64,000 nucleotides of DNA, taken from assembly GCF_038719015.1 (NCBI RefSeq), contig NZ_CP152276.1, positions 1,870,001 to 1,934,000 of the forward strand. The letters are read 5' to 3'. The translations under genes and the position numbers were made by a program. This stretch comes from Nguyenibacter vanlangensis (GTDB taxonomy: Bacteria; Pseudomonadota; Alphaproteobacteria; Acetobacterales; Acetobacteraceae). Below, one piece after another: positions 1 through 8,390 of this stretch. The stretch's first letter is position 1. Each line of letters opens with the position of its first letter. Under the pieces are notes generated by a model. The model ran no database searches. It saw only the letters and a list, made by a program, of their open reading frames with translations, and was not told the origin of the DNA.

Positions 1-1
1 C

Positions 2-961
2 CGGCGTAGCCGAGTGGCTGTCTACGTGGATGGCATCTTCCAGACGGACTTCGATGACGTGCTTGCGGACAAGCTCCTCCAGCGGCCAGAGGCGATCCGC
101 GTTCGTCGGATCGACCGATCGGTGCAGGAGGCCGCCTATCTGAGCGGTCTGGCGCAGGCGTTCGAGTTCGCACCCGACGCTCCCGCGCTGTCGGTGGCGC
201 AGGCGCTGTACCGGCGTTTCGAGGGTCTCCCCCTCTATGCGCAGAGGACCAAGGCGATCCCTGACGAGGCCGTGGCTGTGCGCGACGCGATCCTGAGGGC
301 GAACGACCCGGAGAGCCTGCTCTTCGAACGCATCCCCGAAGCACTTGGCGGACGTCTTTCCGCAGAGGCGGTTCTGGACGCTCTTACCGCAGCGGAGAAC
401 GTGTATGGTCAATTGCTCAGCCGCCTGCGCCGCGCTCTCGCTCGAGGTCTAGGCGTCGACATGGAGACCTTCGATGGCCTGCATGCGCGAGCGGAGAACA
501 TCCGTGACCTCACGAACGACTTCGCTTTCGAGGCATTTGCCATGCGGGCAGGCGTCTTCGAACAAGGAGAAGGCGACATTGAGGGACTCGCCAGCCTTCT
601 GCTCCACAGGCCTGCACATTCGTGGACCGACAGGGACGCAGACCAGGCGTTGCTCGAAATGGGCACGCTCTGCCGGCGTTTCCGTGAATCGGAGGCGCTC
701 GCGATGGTGAAGGACAGGACCCCTACCGCCGAAGCGCTGGCGCTTGTGATTGGCCTCGACGCGAATGTCGCCCCCGTCGTCCGCAGCTTTGTCCTGACGG
801 AGGCGGAGAAGGAGGAGGCAGCCGAACTCGCGGACCGTCTGCTGGCGACGCTCGAATCCGGTGATAGGCAGGGCAGCATCCAGCTTGCCGCGCTTGCTCG
901 GGCCATCGCAGGAGTCGCGTTGGACGATACGGGCACGAACCTACCGCTGGAGGCAACTTGA
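2..961 (+). CDS. C-terminal part of an unidentified large protein, possibly BrxC/PglY-like
   Basis: The frame is open to the left edge of the window, so this is the C-terminal 319 codons of a longer protein. A GTG at 14 could start translation but has no ribosome binding site in view. The sequence is helical and acidic, with no P-loop or membrane segment in the visible part. Its TGA overlaps the ATG of the PAPS-reductase-like gene (TGATG), so the two are translationally coupled. In type 4 BREX phage defence loci the large ATPase BrxC lies beside the PAPS-reductase-like BrxP, and that context is the only reason for suggesting BrxC. I do not recognise the family from sequence alone. Confidence 0.5.
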   Translation, partial: RRSRVAVYVDGIFQTDFDDVLADKLLQRPEAIRVRRIDRSVQEAAYLSGLAQAFEFAPDAPALSVAQALYRRFEGLPLYAQRTKAIPDEAVAVRDAILRANDPESLLFERIPEALGGRLSAEAVLDALTAAENVYGQLLSRLRRALARGLGVDMETFDGLHARAENIRDLTNDFAFEAFAMRAGVFEQGEGDIEGLASLLLHRPAHSWTDRDADQALLEMGTLCRRFRESEALAMVKDRTPTAEALALVIGLDANVAPVVRSFVLTEAEKEEAAELADRLLATLESGDRQGSIQLAALARAIAGVALDDTGTNLPLEAT

Positions 962-1800
962 TGGACAGGGAACGGCACATTCTCGGTATATCTGGCGGAC
1001 GGGACAGCGCTGCCCTCGCTGTGCACCTGAGGCAGACTAGGCCCGAACTGCCGCTTGAATACTTCTTCACCGACACCGGTAAGGAGCTTCCAGAAGTCTA
1101 CAGTTTCCTCGACAGGCTGGAGGGCTTTCTGGGGCGCCCTATCGCGCGACTGAATCCTGATCGCGATTTCGACTTCTGGATGGCGGAGTATGGGAACTTT
1201 CTGCCGTCACCGCGGACCCGCTGGTGCACCAGGCAGCTGAAGCTGCGCCCGCTAGAGCGTTGGCTGAAACCCGATCTCGAGGCGGGCGTGAAAGTCCACT
1301 CCTATGTCGCCATCAGGGCAGACGAACCTTCACGCGAAGGATACCAGTCGACGCATCCGAACATGCTCGTCCACCTCCCATTGCGGGAGGCTGGCGTGGA
1401 CCGCGCGGGGGTCATTGAGATGCTGCGGCGCGCTGACGTCGGCGAACCGGCCTACTACGATTGGCGATCGAGATCGGGGTGCACCTTCTGCTTCTTCCAG
1501 CAGAAGATCGAGTGGGTTCGGCTCGCGGAACGCCATCCCGACAAGTTCGAAGAGGCGGTCGCCTATGAGAAGACCGCCATCGAGGGTGGGTCGCCCTTCA
1601 CATGGAGCCAAGGCGAAAGCCTGGACGAGCTCATCCGGCCAGAGCGCGTCCAGCAGATCAAGAACGACTACAAGCGGCGACTGGAGAGGCAGCGTAAGCG
1701 GCGCCCCGTCAACCCATTGTCTGGGCGATCGACAACGACGATCGACGAAATCTACGGTGTGGACGAAGCGGTATCGGGCTGCGTCATCTGCCATAAGTAA
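961..1800 (+). CDS. PAPS-reductase-like ATP pyrophosphatase, possibly BrxP of type 4 BREX
   Basis: A 279-residue protein of the phosphoadenosine phosphosulfate reductase / ATP pyrophosphatase fold. The N-terminal loop GISGGRDSAAL is the PP-loop that binds ATP pyrophosphate. WCTRQLKL follows near residue 92, CTFCFFQQ lies near residue 177, and the C-terminus ends CVICHK, so cysteines are available for an iron-sulfur cluster or thiol chemistry as in DndC-type proteins. I chose ATG 961, which overlaps the upstream stop, over TTG 958. Such proteins occur in DNA phosphorothioation (DndC) and as BrxP in type 4 BREX. No pglZ or brxL follows, so if this is BREX the locus is cut here. Confidence 0.7.
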   Translation: MDRERHILGISGGRDSAALAVHLRQTRPELPLEYFFTDTGKELPEVYSFLDRLEGFLGRPIARLNPDRDFDFWMAEYGNFLPSPRTRWCTRQLKLRPLERWLKPDLEAGVKVHSYVAIRADEPSREGYQSTHPNMLVHLPLREAGVDRAGVIEMLRRADVGEPAYYDWRSRSGCTFCFFQQKIEWVRLAERHPDKFEEAVAYEKTAIEGGSPFTWSQGESLDELIRPERVQQIKNDYKRRLERQRKRRPVNPLSGRSTTTIDEIYGVDEAVSGCVICHK

Positions 1801-2417
1801 CCGCTTTCCCTCCAGCTCGAAAATCTGGGTTGGAAGGAAAAAAATCTCAATTTCGCCCGCCGCGCAGCTTGGCGGCAATGCCCGACGCCGCGCGATGATG
1901 GCCGCAACCACATCCTCGACCTGAAAGCGATGCTCATCGAGCGAAGCGCGCTGGCTTTCGATCTGCGCCTGCACGGATCCTACGGCAGATCGAAAGTTAG
2001 GGTGCCACGCCTGCGGATGTAAAGCTCCGTCCGCCCTGAACTAGAAGCCTTGATATCTGATAGGACGGGTCAGGGTGATCGCTTCGTAGGCGTTGCCTCA
2101 AGATTTGTGCGCCACGGATATGCTTCCTGGAAGCAAAAAGAGACGCTGAACCGCGGAGGACGGGTCTGAACGTACGACCGTTTTGGCGGGCGTCTTATTT
2201 TAGCCATTCCCGTCGGTCCATTTTGTGCTGTGATTGCAAACGGTCGCTTGGCGGATCAGACCAGTTAGCGTGTGAGTTTCGTTCATGCTGAACGAATGGG
2301 CTCTCTTTGATAAAACGAATGTCCGCTTTCGAAAAATTGTGGCAATCACTTGGATGGCCGACATGACGGCAAAAGCTGACATTGTCATCCGTCGCCTCCA
2401 GTTGGCTGCGAGAGACA
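1801..2417. other. Intergenic scar with no supportable gene
   Basis: About 620 bases between the PAPS-reductase-like gene and the helicase remnant. Short open frames exist on both strands, but none has a start, ribosome binding site or recognisable domain together. The stretch near 1850-1990 weakly resembles a transposase N-terminus, but not enough to name it. The region looks like eroded DNA at an island junction. Confidence 0.5.
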
Positions 2418-2790
2418 CAACCATTCCCTGAGCTTCGACCACCGCCGCCTTCCCCCCTGGTTCCTGACTGCAATACCCAACGCCTTCTTCTACCCCACGA
2501 GCACGACGAGCTTCCGGCCACGGGTGACGCCCGTGTAAAGCAGATTTCGCGCCAGCATGGCATAATGCTGCGTCACCAGCGGGACCGCCACCGCCGAATA
2601 TTCCGATCCCTGGCTCTTATGGATCGTGGTGGCGTAGGCCAGCACCAGTTCGTCCAGTTCTCCGAAGCCGTAGACGACCTCCCTACCATCGAACGAGACC
2701 GTCAGTTCGGCCGCAATGTCCTGATCACCGACCCGGACGGCCATCGGCTCCACGCCTTCCGACCATCCGGACAATAAGCGGAATCTGCGG
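2418..2790 (-). pseudogene. C-terminal remnant of a RecD-like (UvrD_C_2) helicase
   Basis: Read on the minus strand, about 2740 down to 2490 encodes the conserved C-terminal helicase block of RecD2/TraA-type enzymes: [24 protein letters not shown] and [20 protein letters not shown]. An in-frame TAG (2490-2492) then interrupts it, where homologues carry a glutamine codon. Reading through, homology continues in the same frame (KKALGIAVRN, then RRRWSKLREWL) to about 2418. The N-terminal ATPase part is missing and the sequence above 2740 no longer matches. It is therefore a truncated fragment with an added nonsense mutation. The parent was probably a conjugation- or plasmid-associated helicase. 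Confidence 0.75.
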
Positions 2791-2940
2791 GTGTGCCCAC
2801 GGCATATCCGCCGCCGCAACATTTCCGACCCGACCGATTGATTACGCAAAGACCGCCGTACGCCGCACGGTATGATTTACACTCTTCCTTTATAGAAAAA
2901 GCTCTTTGCCCAATGTCTCCAGAGTTATTCGGAGGCCCCC

Positions 2941-3144
2941 ATGGGTATTAGCAGACAGGACAAGCCTGTCCGGATCGAGGTCATCCTGCCCAACGATGAC
3001 ACCGAGATGCCCCACATGACGGACGCCAGCGTGCTGCGCCTGGCCCGCATGATCGGCCGCCAGATGGCCCGTGAGGATCACGAGCGCCAGAAACGCAGCG
3101 GGCGCCGCTCCCACCGTCAGCCCGTTCCCGGACCAAAATCGTGA
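2941..3144 (+). CDS. Small protein preceding serine recombinase (copy 1)
   Basis: A 67-residue basic, hydrophilic protein with ribosome binding site CGGAGG just before ATG 2941. The C-terminal half contains RLARMIGRQMAREDHER, which resembles RLLARQAADDYVNAARNR in the small protein before the second recombinase at 60464. The shared position and motif argue that it is a real gene belonging to the recombinase module. A role as recombination directionality factor or regulator is inferred from position and size only. Confidence 0.55.
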   Translation: MGISRQDKPVRIEVILPNDDTEMPHMTDASVLRLARMIGRQMAREDHERQKRSGRRSHRQPVPGPKS

Positions 3145-3238
3145 TCATCGTATCGACGAATTAATTACCGCCCGGAAGGCGGAGCCAGGGTAACCTCTTT
3201 CGCCTTCCCCTGCCGAGAGACCGCCCTGGAGTCCCGCC

Positions 3239-4936
3239 ATGATCCGTGTCGCGCTCTATGCCCGCTATTCCTCCGACAATCAGCGGGCGGCCTCGATCGA
3301 GGACCAGTTCCGTATCTGTCGCGAGCACGCCAAGCGCGAGAAGTGGAAGGTCGCCAGCGCCTACAAGGATGCGGGCATCTCGGGGGCGTCGATGATCCTG
3401 CGCCCCGGCATCCAGACCCTCCTGCAGGACGCGCAACGCGGCGAGTTCACCGTCGTGCTGGCCGAAGCGCTGGACCGCGTCAGCCGCGACCAGGCCGATG
3501 TCGCCACCCTATTCAAGCACCTGAAGTTCGCGGGGGTGACGATCGTCACCCTGGCGGAAGGCGAGATCAGCGAACTGCATGTCGGCCTCAAGGGCACCAT
3601 GAACGCCCTGTTCCTCAAAGACCTGGCGCAGAAGACACATCGAGGCATTCGAGGGCGCATCGAGGAGGGCAAATCCGGCGGCGGCCTGTGCTACGGCTAT
3701 AAAGTCATCAAGAAGCTGGACGCGCGGGGCGATCCGATCCGGGGCGACCGGGAAATCGACCCGAACGAGGCGACCGTCGTCCGCCGGATCTTCCGGGACT
3801 TCGCGGCCGGCGTCGGCCCACGCGCGATTGCCCGTACCCTCAACGACAAGGGCATCCCCGGCCCCAATGGCAAGCCATGGATCGACACCACGATCCGGGG
3901 CCACGTCCAGCGCGGCACCGGAATCGTCAACAATGAACTCTATATCGGTCGGCTGATCTGGAACCGGCTCCGCTATATCAAGGATCCGTCCACCGGGAAG
4001 CGGGTCTCACGGCTGAACCCGGAATCCGCCTGGATCACGACCGAGGTGCCGGAACTGCGCATCATCGATGACGCGCTCTGGCAGGCCGTCCGCGACCGCC
4101 AGGCGAAGATCGCGGCCCAATATGTCAACGTCATCGCGGCGGTCAGGACATCGGCCGCGAACCGGATGAACGGCATGCGCCGTCCCAAATCCCTGTTCTC
4201 CGGGATGATCTTCTGCGGGGTCTGCGGCGGCACCTATTCGCTCCGCGAGAAAGACCGCTACGCCTGCTCCAACCGGGTGACGAACCGTTCCTGCCATAAC
4301 CCGGCGACGATCCTGCGTTCCGATCTTGAGGAGCGCGTGCTCGCCGGCCTCAAGCACAAGCTGATGACGCCCGAGGCCGCGGCAGCAGCCATGAAGGCTT
4401 ATGCGGAAGAGACCAACCGGCTGAACCATGAGCGACGCGCCAACAGCGCCGGATGGAAGGCCGAGTTGGCGAAGGTCGAGAAGGGTATCGCGGGGATTAT
4501 GACAGCGATCACCGATGGGATGTATCAGCCCTCGATGAAGGTCCACATGCAGACGCTGGAAGACCGCAAGGTCGAACTCGAGGCGTTGCTCTCGTCCGAA
4601 CTGGAAGACACGCTGGACATTCATCCGAATGTCGCTGCCGTCTTCAAGAAGAAGGTGGAGCGCCTGACCGAGAGCCTGAACCAGCCGGAAGACCGGGCCG
4701 AGGCCTCCGAGGCCGTCCGTGCGCTGGTCGAGAAGATCGTCCTGTCGCCTGGAGACAAGCGCGGCGAGATCTTCGCGACGCTCTATGGCGAGCTTGGCAC
4801 GCTGCTCAGATTCGTGAACCAGAAGGACACGAAATCGCGCAAGTCCTTGTCAGGACTTGCGAAATCGTCAATGTGGGAATCGGTGGTTGCGGGGGACCAC
4901 AATCATCATGACTTACTCTTCCAAGCAATCGCATAA
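3239..4936 (+). CDS. Large serine recombinase (copy 1)
   Basis: A 565-residue site-specific recombinase of the large serine integrase type, cutting and rejoining DNA through a phosphoserine link. The N-terminal resolvase domain opens with VALYARYSSDNQ and contains the nucleophilic serine (residue 11). EALDRVSRDQ supplies the active-site arginines. The recombinase domain follows (GYKVIKK to about residue 290). A zinc ribbon (CGVCGGTYS, later YACSNR and SCHN) and a coiled-coil-like helical region complete the usual layout. All catalytic motifs are present, so it may be active. It is paralogous to 60656-62347 and, like that copy, sits between a small ORF and an Xre/RES toxin-antitoxin pair. Confidence 0.93.
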   Translation: MIRVALYARYSSDNQRAASIEDQFRICREHAKREKWKVASAYKDAGISGASMILRPGIQTLLQDAQRGEFTVVLAEALDRVSRDQADVATLFKHLKFAGVTIVTLAEGEISELHVGLKGTMNALFLKDLAQKTHRGIRGRIEEGKSGGGLCYGYKVIKKLDARGDPIRGDREIDPNEATVVRRIFRDFAAGVGPRAIARTLNDKGIPGPNGKPWIDTTIRGHVQRGTGIVNNELYIGRLIWNRLRYIKDPSTGKRVSRLNPESAWITTEVPELRIIDDALWQAVRDRQAKIAAQYVNVIAAVRTSAANRMNGMRRPKSLFSGMIFCGVCGGTYSLREKDRYACSNRVTNRSCHNPATILRSDLEERVLAGLKHKLMTPEAAAAAMKAYAEETNRLNHERRANSAGWKAELAKVEKGIAGIMTAITDGMYQPSMKVHMQTLEDRKVELEALLSSELEDTLDIHPNVAAVFKKKVERLTESLNQPEDRAEASEAVRALVEKIVLSPGDKRGEIFATLYGELGTLLRFVNQKDTKSRKSLSGLAKSSMWESVVAGDHNHHDLLFQAIA

Positions 4937-5033
4937 CTAATTTCTATAAATATCTTACATTATTCATCTGTCCATCGCTCATAACACGAACCCCGCGAAC
5001 ACGCCCGCTTGCGGCCTCTGAGGGCGACAAACT

Positions 5034-5219
5034 CTATCGGGCTTCCAGTATCTGCTTCAGTCGTTCAAGCAAAGACCGTCCTGCCGGGCCCGGCGGCTTG
5101 TCCGCACGATAGACGGCTGACATTGGCATAACCAACGCATGTGGTGGCGCGTCTTCGATCGTAAACTCGACCAACGCGCCAGCAGCAAGGTCCACGTCGA
5201 CCACATCAAGCGGCATCCC
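5034..5219 (-). pseudogene. C-terminal remnant of a LysR-type regulator
   Basis: On the minus strand this encodes LGMPLDVVDVDLAAGALVEF followed by MPMSAVYRADKPPGPAG and SLLERLKQIL before a stop. This is the typical end of a LysR substrate-binding domain, with the hallmark tyrosine-arginine and PPGPAG segment. Only about 60 residues remain and the DNA-binding half is gone. The open frame continues to 5318, but that part overlaps the operator-like DNA in front of the antitoxin gene and no longer looks like LysR. The breakpoint therefore lies near 5220-5258. Confidence 0.6.
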
Positions 5220-5258
5220 GAGCGGAAGACATGCCTCGCGCCTTGCATTCACCAACCT

Positions 5259-5298
5259 GCCCCATATATGGTCCGAAATGCGGGATAAATTTTGAGGC
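5259..5298. promoter_or_regulatory. Operator-like inverted-repeat region of toxin-antitoxin copy 1
   Basis: Forty bases beginning GCCCCATATATG and ending TTTTGAGGC, 7 bases before the GTG of the antitoxin gene. It aligns without gaps to the 40-bp region 62409-62448 before the second antitoxin, where the ends form a perfect 11-bp inverted repeat. Here the arms have drifted but the length and end bases are kept. It is probably the autoregulation site. Confidence 0.5.
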
Positions 5299-5304
5299 AT
5301 CAAT

Positions 5305-5670
5305 GTGTCCGAGTCCACCTTACTGGCGGCAGCTTTCGATCCCTCGGGTCTGATCGCCGCAGATCGCCTGAGCGATCTGCTTCACATCACGCGTATCGAA
5401 CTAGCCGTGACCCTCGGCCTGTCACGAGACGCCACCTCCAAGACCGCGCGGATTAGCCGACCAGCCACCCAGGCCCAGTTGCGGGACATGGTCGAGATCC
5501 TCAATCGTGCCCGACCGTGGGCCGGCTCGCCCCAACAGGCCTTTGCTTGGTACCGGTCGCAGCCCCTGCCCTCCTTCGGCGACCAGACGGCCGAAGACCT
5601 CGTCCGCGAAGGCCGGGTCGATGCAGTGCGCCGCTATCTGGATCGGATCGCGGTCGGCGGCTACGCGTGA
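5305..5670 (+). CDS. Xre/MbcA/ParS-type antitoxin (copy 1)
   Basis: A 121-residue antitoxin of the Xre-RES (ParS/MbcA) type II toxin-antitoxin family. Residues about 15-70 form a helix-turn-helix (LAVTLGLSRDATSKTARI). The C-terminal part (LNRARPWAGSPQQAFAWYRS to VRRYLDRIAVGGYA) is the toxin-binding DUF2384 domain. It starts at GTG 5305, matching the ATG of the close paralogue at 62457, and its TGA overlaps the GTG of the toxin gene. Such antitoxins neutralise the RES toxin and repress their own promoter. The antitoxin is intact although its toxin is broken. Confidence 0.9.
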   Translation: MSESTLLAAAFDPSGLIAADRLSDLLHITRIELAVTLGLSRDATSKTARISRPATQAQLRDMVEILNRARPWAGSPQQAFAWYRSQPLPSFGDQTAEDLVREGRVDAVRRYLDRIAVGGYA

Positions 5671-6185
5671 GGTTTCAGGGTCGGGTCTTCCGCGCGCACA
5701 ATCCCCGCTGGTCGTTCAGCCCGCTCTCCGGCGATGGGGCCGCCCGGTATGGGGGCCGCTTCAATCCGGTCGGTATGCCGGCACTCTATACGTCCACACG
5801 CATGGAGACCGCATGGCTGGAAGCGCAGCAGGGTTTCCCCTTCAAGCCGCAGCCTTTGACCATCTGCGCTTATGAGACAGATTGTTAGCCCGTTCTGGAT
5901 CTGACCGATCGGGCAATCCTGCGGATCCACGGGATCGATGCCGCGATCCTGGCCTGCCCTTGGGAAGACCTAGCTGATCGTGGTCAGACACCCCCATCAT
6001 GGGCATTGGCGACGAAATTGCACGCGAATGGCGTGGCCGCGATCATCGTCTCAAGTTTCGCCCCTTGCGCGACTCCGGCAGATCGCAATGTCGTGTTCTG
6101 GTGCTGGACGGAGACCCCGCCAACCCGTGTCGTCGTCCTTGATGACGAGGGACGCCTCCCCAAAACTCAGGCATCGTGGGCTTAG
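5667..6185 (+). pseudogene. RES-domain toxin interrupted by a stop codon (copy 1)
   Basis: This RES-family toxin (NAD-degrading in characterised members) starts at GTG 5667, overlapping the antitoxin stop. It reads GRVFRAHNPRWSFSPLSGDG and GGRFNPVG like its intact paralogue. An in-frame TAG lies at 5886-5888, where the copy at 62819 has a glutamate codon (DSEP). Beyond it the same frame stays open and homologous (PVLDLTDR, ACPWEDLADRG, VVFWCWTETP, VVVLDDEGRLP) to a TAG at 6183-6185. Total length equals the intact paralogue (519 bases). A single nonsense change has therefore removed the C-terminal 57 percent of the toxin. Confidence 0.85.
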
Positions 6186-6309
6186 GCAAAACTGGCTTCA
6201 CTCCCCTATCCCCGCAGTCAGAACAAAATCGCGGCCGTTGACCATGCCTACTTGGAAGCTTTCACCAAAATCCGTTCCTGGTATGGAGATCCGTTAGGAT
6301 TGTAGACTT

Positions 6310-6480
6310 ACCAGCTGGGACTATCCGGGTCTGCTATTGAGGCAAAAGCTGTCATTGGATAGCCCCGCTCGAGTCAGTTTTTCGCGGAACTGCCAAATCT
6401 TCCGGTAGTCGGGAGCCTTGTCGGCAAACTCATGCCGAGAAAACGCATGAAGGACGGGTACCCAATCGCAGCACGAAAAT
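6310..6480 (-). mobile_element. Remnant of an IS5-family transposase
   Basis: Minus-strand reading gives YPSFMRFLG in one frame, then EFADKAPDYRKIWQFREKLT and RAGL in another. This matches the early conserved block of IS5-type transposases, where a FMRFLGL segment precedes D-K-x-P-D and a WxFREKLTxAG segment. The fragment is frameshifted and lacks the catalytic DDE residues. No terminal inverted repeats were identified. It is a decayed insertion sequence in the gap between the toxin pseudogene and the MarR gene. Confidence 0.6.
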
Positions 6481-6572
6481 TGCGGTAGCCCGCAAGCCTC
6501 AGGCGGCTTTGCGCCCTTCGAGCAGATCGGCTAATAGAAATGTAACGTGAACAGTCACCGATCGGGGGTATT

Positions 6573-7040
6573 TTGAAACGAGGCAAGACGTGGCGGCAGG
6601 CGAATCCGACCGACCCGTCCTTTTCCCCTGAGACATCGCCGTTCTTTCATCTTTCGCGTCTGATCGGGCTATATCATTTGCGAATGGACGCCCATTTGAA
6701 GCCGATAGGCATGGATGTGCCCCGCTGGCGCGTCATCAATATCCTGCATGAGCGGGAGTGCGCGACGATCAGCGAGATCGCCGATCTGGCAGTGATCCGC
6801 GTCTCGACGATGACTAAGCTCATCTACCGTATGGAGAATGAAAGTCTCGTCACGACCGCGATTGCGCCGCATGACGGCCGCGTGACGGAAGTGCGCTTGA
6901 CGGACAAGGGCCGCAACGCGCTCGAGAAGGTGCGCGCCAAGGCCAGCCTGATTTTTGAGCGTGCGTTTCACAACGTCGACGACGCCGAAATCCGCAGCCT
7001 GATGGACCTGACCCGTAAAATATATGACAACATATATTAA
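6573..7040 (+). CDS. MarR-family transcriptional regulator
   Basis: A 155-residue winged-helix regulator. An N-terminal dimerisation helix (FHLSRLIGLYHLRMDAHL) leads to the DNA-binding core CATISEIADLAVIRVSTMTK and the wing HDGRVTEVRLTDKGR, with a C-terminal dimer helix. It starts at TTG 6573 after GGGGG. MarR proteins usually repress neighbouring catabolic genes and release DNA on binding an aromatic acid. The regulator of iac clusters (IacR) is MarR-type, so control of 7127 and 17172 onward is plausible. A 12-bp palindrome lies just downstream (7063-7074). Confidence 0.85.
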   Translation: MKRGKTWRQANPTDPSFSPETSPFFHLSRLIGLYHLRMDAHLKPIGMDVPRWRVINILHERECATISEIADLAVIRVSTMTKLIYRMENESLVTTAIAPHDGRVTEVRLTDKGRNALEKVRAKASLIFERAFHNVDDAEIRSLMDLTRKIYDNIY

Positions 7041-7062
7041 CGTTACTTAATGTCATAATAAG

Positions 7063-7074
7063 TGGAATATTCCA
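7063..7074. promoter_or_regulatory. Perfect 12-bp palindrome, candidate MarR operator
   Basis: TGGAATATTCCA lies between the MarR gene and the flavoprotein gene at 7127, preceded by AG. A near-identical element, GTGGAAATATCCAC, is at 17028-17041 before the iac-like operon. Position and symmetry suit a MarR dimer site; binding is inferred. Confidence 0.45.
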
Positions 7075-7126
7075 TCATTCCGCTGTAGACTCGAAACTCT
7101 CGTTATAGGGAGGTTCGGGCGCTAGA

Positions 7127-8275
7127 ATGGCTATGATCGTTTCTGTCGATAGGCTTCGTTTGGCGGCGCGGCAGACCCTTCCACGCTGGCTCTTCGACTA
7201 TCTTGACGGTGGCTCCTATTCCGAGTCGACCTTGCATAGAAATATCGCGGCGTTGTCGGAGTGGCGTTTTGTGCCGCAGGTTCTGGGTGCCCTGCCGCAA
7301 CCCGATGTCCGTTCGTCGATTTTCGGGCGCCAGCAGGATGTCCCAATCGTTCTTGCCCCTGTCGGAATGGCGGGCATGCTCTCGCCCGACGGGGAAATCA
7401 AAGCAGCACGCGCGGCAGCGGGCCAGGGTGTGCAAGCCTGCGTCTCGCATTTTTCGATTGTGCCGATCGAGCGCATCGTGCAGGCCGTTGATCCGGATTT
7501 TCTTGCTTTTCAGCTCTACATTTTCCGCAACCGCGATATCACCCGCGACATGGTGTCGCGCGCCTGGGACTGCGGCATCCATACGCTCGTGGTCACCGTT
7601 GATACGCCGGTCACGCCGTTGCGCGAACGCGATGCGCGCAACGGATTTCGTAACGTATCCCGTCTGTCGGGGCGCCATATCGCCCATATGATGGTGCGGC
7701 CACGCTGGACGTTCCGGGCCGCGCGCGCGAAGGGACGCACAATCGGCAATCTCGACCGCTACGGGATGGGGTCCAATCTGTTCGCCCAGGCCGCCACCAT
7801 CGCGCGTGAAATCGATCCCCACATAGGCTGGGATGAAATACGCTGGTTGCGTGATACGTGGAAAGGGCGACTGGTCGTCAAGGGCGTCATGCAGCCCGAC
7901 GATTCCGCCCAGGCTGGGCGCCTCGGGGTAGATGCCCTGGTGCTCTCCAATCATGGCGGTCGCCAGTTGGATGGCGCCGTTGCAGCGATCGAACTGCTGG
8001 AAGACAATATCAAGGCTGCAGGAAGTGTGACCGAGATTCTGGTCGACGGCGGCTTCCGGTATGGAACCGACGTCGTCAAGGCCGTGGCTCTGGGGGCAAC
8101 TGGCGTCATGATCGGGCGCCCTTATGCGTACGGCCTCGCGGCCGATGGCGAACAGGGCGTGGCGGACGTGCTGGACTATTTCCGTCAGGGCATCCTTTCC
8201 ACCATGACGCTGCTCGGTGCGCCCGATATCGCCGCGCTTCGCGACAATCGAGACCGCCTGTTAAGAAACCTCTGA
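7127..8275 (+). CDS. FMN-dependent alpha-hydroxy-acid dehydrogenase (LldD-like)
   Basis: A 382-residue member of the lactate dehydrogenase / glycolate oxidase / mandelate dehydrogenase family, which oxidises a 2-hydroxy acid to the 2-keto acid using FMN. Family signs are the N-terminal LFDYLDGGSYSE, the FMN-binding LAPVGMAGML, the FQLYIFRNR segment, KGVMQPDDSAQAG, and the active-site signature SNHGGRQLDG with the catalytic histidine and arginine. The overall run of motifs is closest to L-lactate dehydrogenase LldD, but the substrate could be another aromatic 2-hydroxy acid given the catabolic context. Start ATG 7127 follows GGGAGG. It probably forms a unit with the MarR gene upstream. Confidence 0.88.
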   Translation: MAMIVSVDRLRLAARQTLPRWLFDYLDGGSYSESTLHRNIAALSEWRFVPQVLGALPQPDVRSSIFGRQQDVPIVLAPVGMAGMLSPDGEIKAARAAAGQGVQACVSHFSIVPIERIVQAVDPDFLAFQLYIFRNRDITRDMVSRAWDCGIHTLVVTVDTPVTPLRERDARNGFRNVSRLSGRHIAHMMVRPRWTFRAARAKGRTIGNLDRYGMGSNLFAQAATIAREIDPHIGWDEIRWLRDTWKGRLVVKGVMQPDDSAQAGRLGVDALVLSNHGGRQLDGAVAAIELLEDNIKAAGSVTEILVDGGFRYGTDVVKAVALGATGVMIGRPYAYGLAADGEQGVADVLDYFRQGILSTMTLLGAPDIAALRDNRDRLLRNL

Positions 8276-8390
8276 CCGTGGCGCAGGCCCCATCGAGCCG
8301 GCAGTGTTTCCATCGAGCACTCGGTGCGTTCGATTGCGAATTGGCTTTATGGCGGGGCTTCGCATTACAGACTTTCTGGTTTCCATCATA

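Noticed and set aside
1850..1990. Possible IS66 transposase N-terminus
   Set aside because: The similarity is a few residues only and no neighbouring IS66 gene is present.
5220..5318. N-terminal part of the 94-codon frame as an intact gene
   Set aside because: It overlaps operator DNA conserved with the second toxin-antitoxin copy, and only the C-terminal part matches LysR.
7103..7954. 283-codon minus-strand frame over the lactate-dehydrogenase-like gene
   Set aside because: Antisense of a gene with an intact active-site signature.
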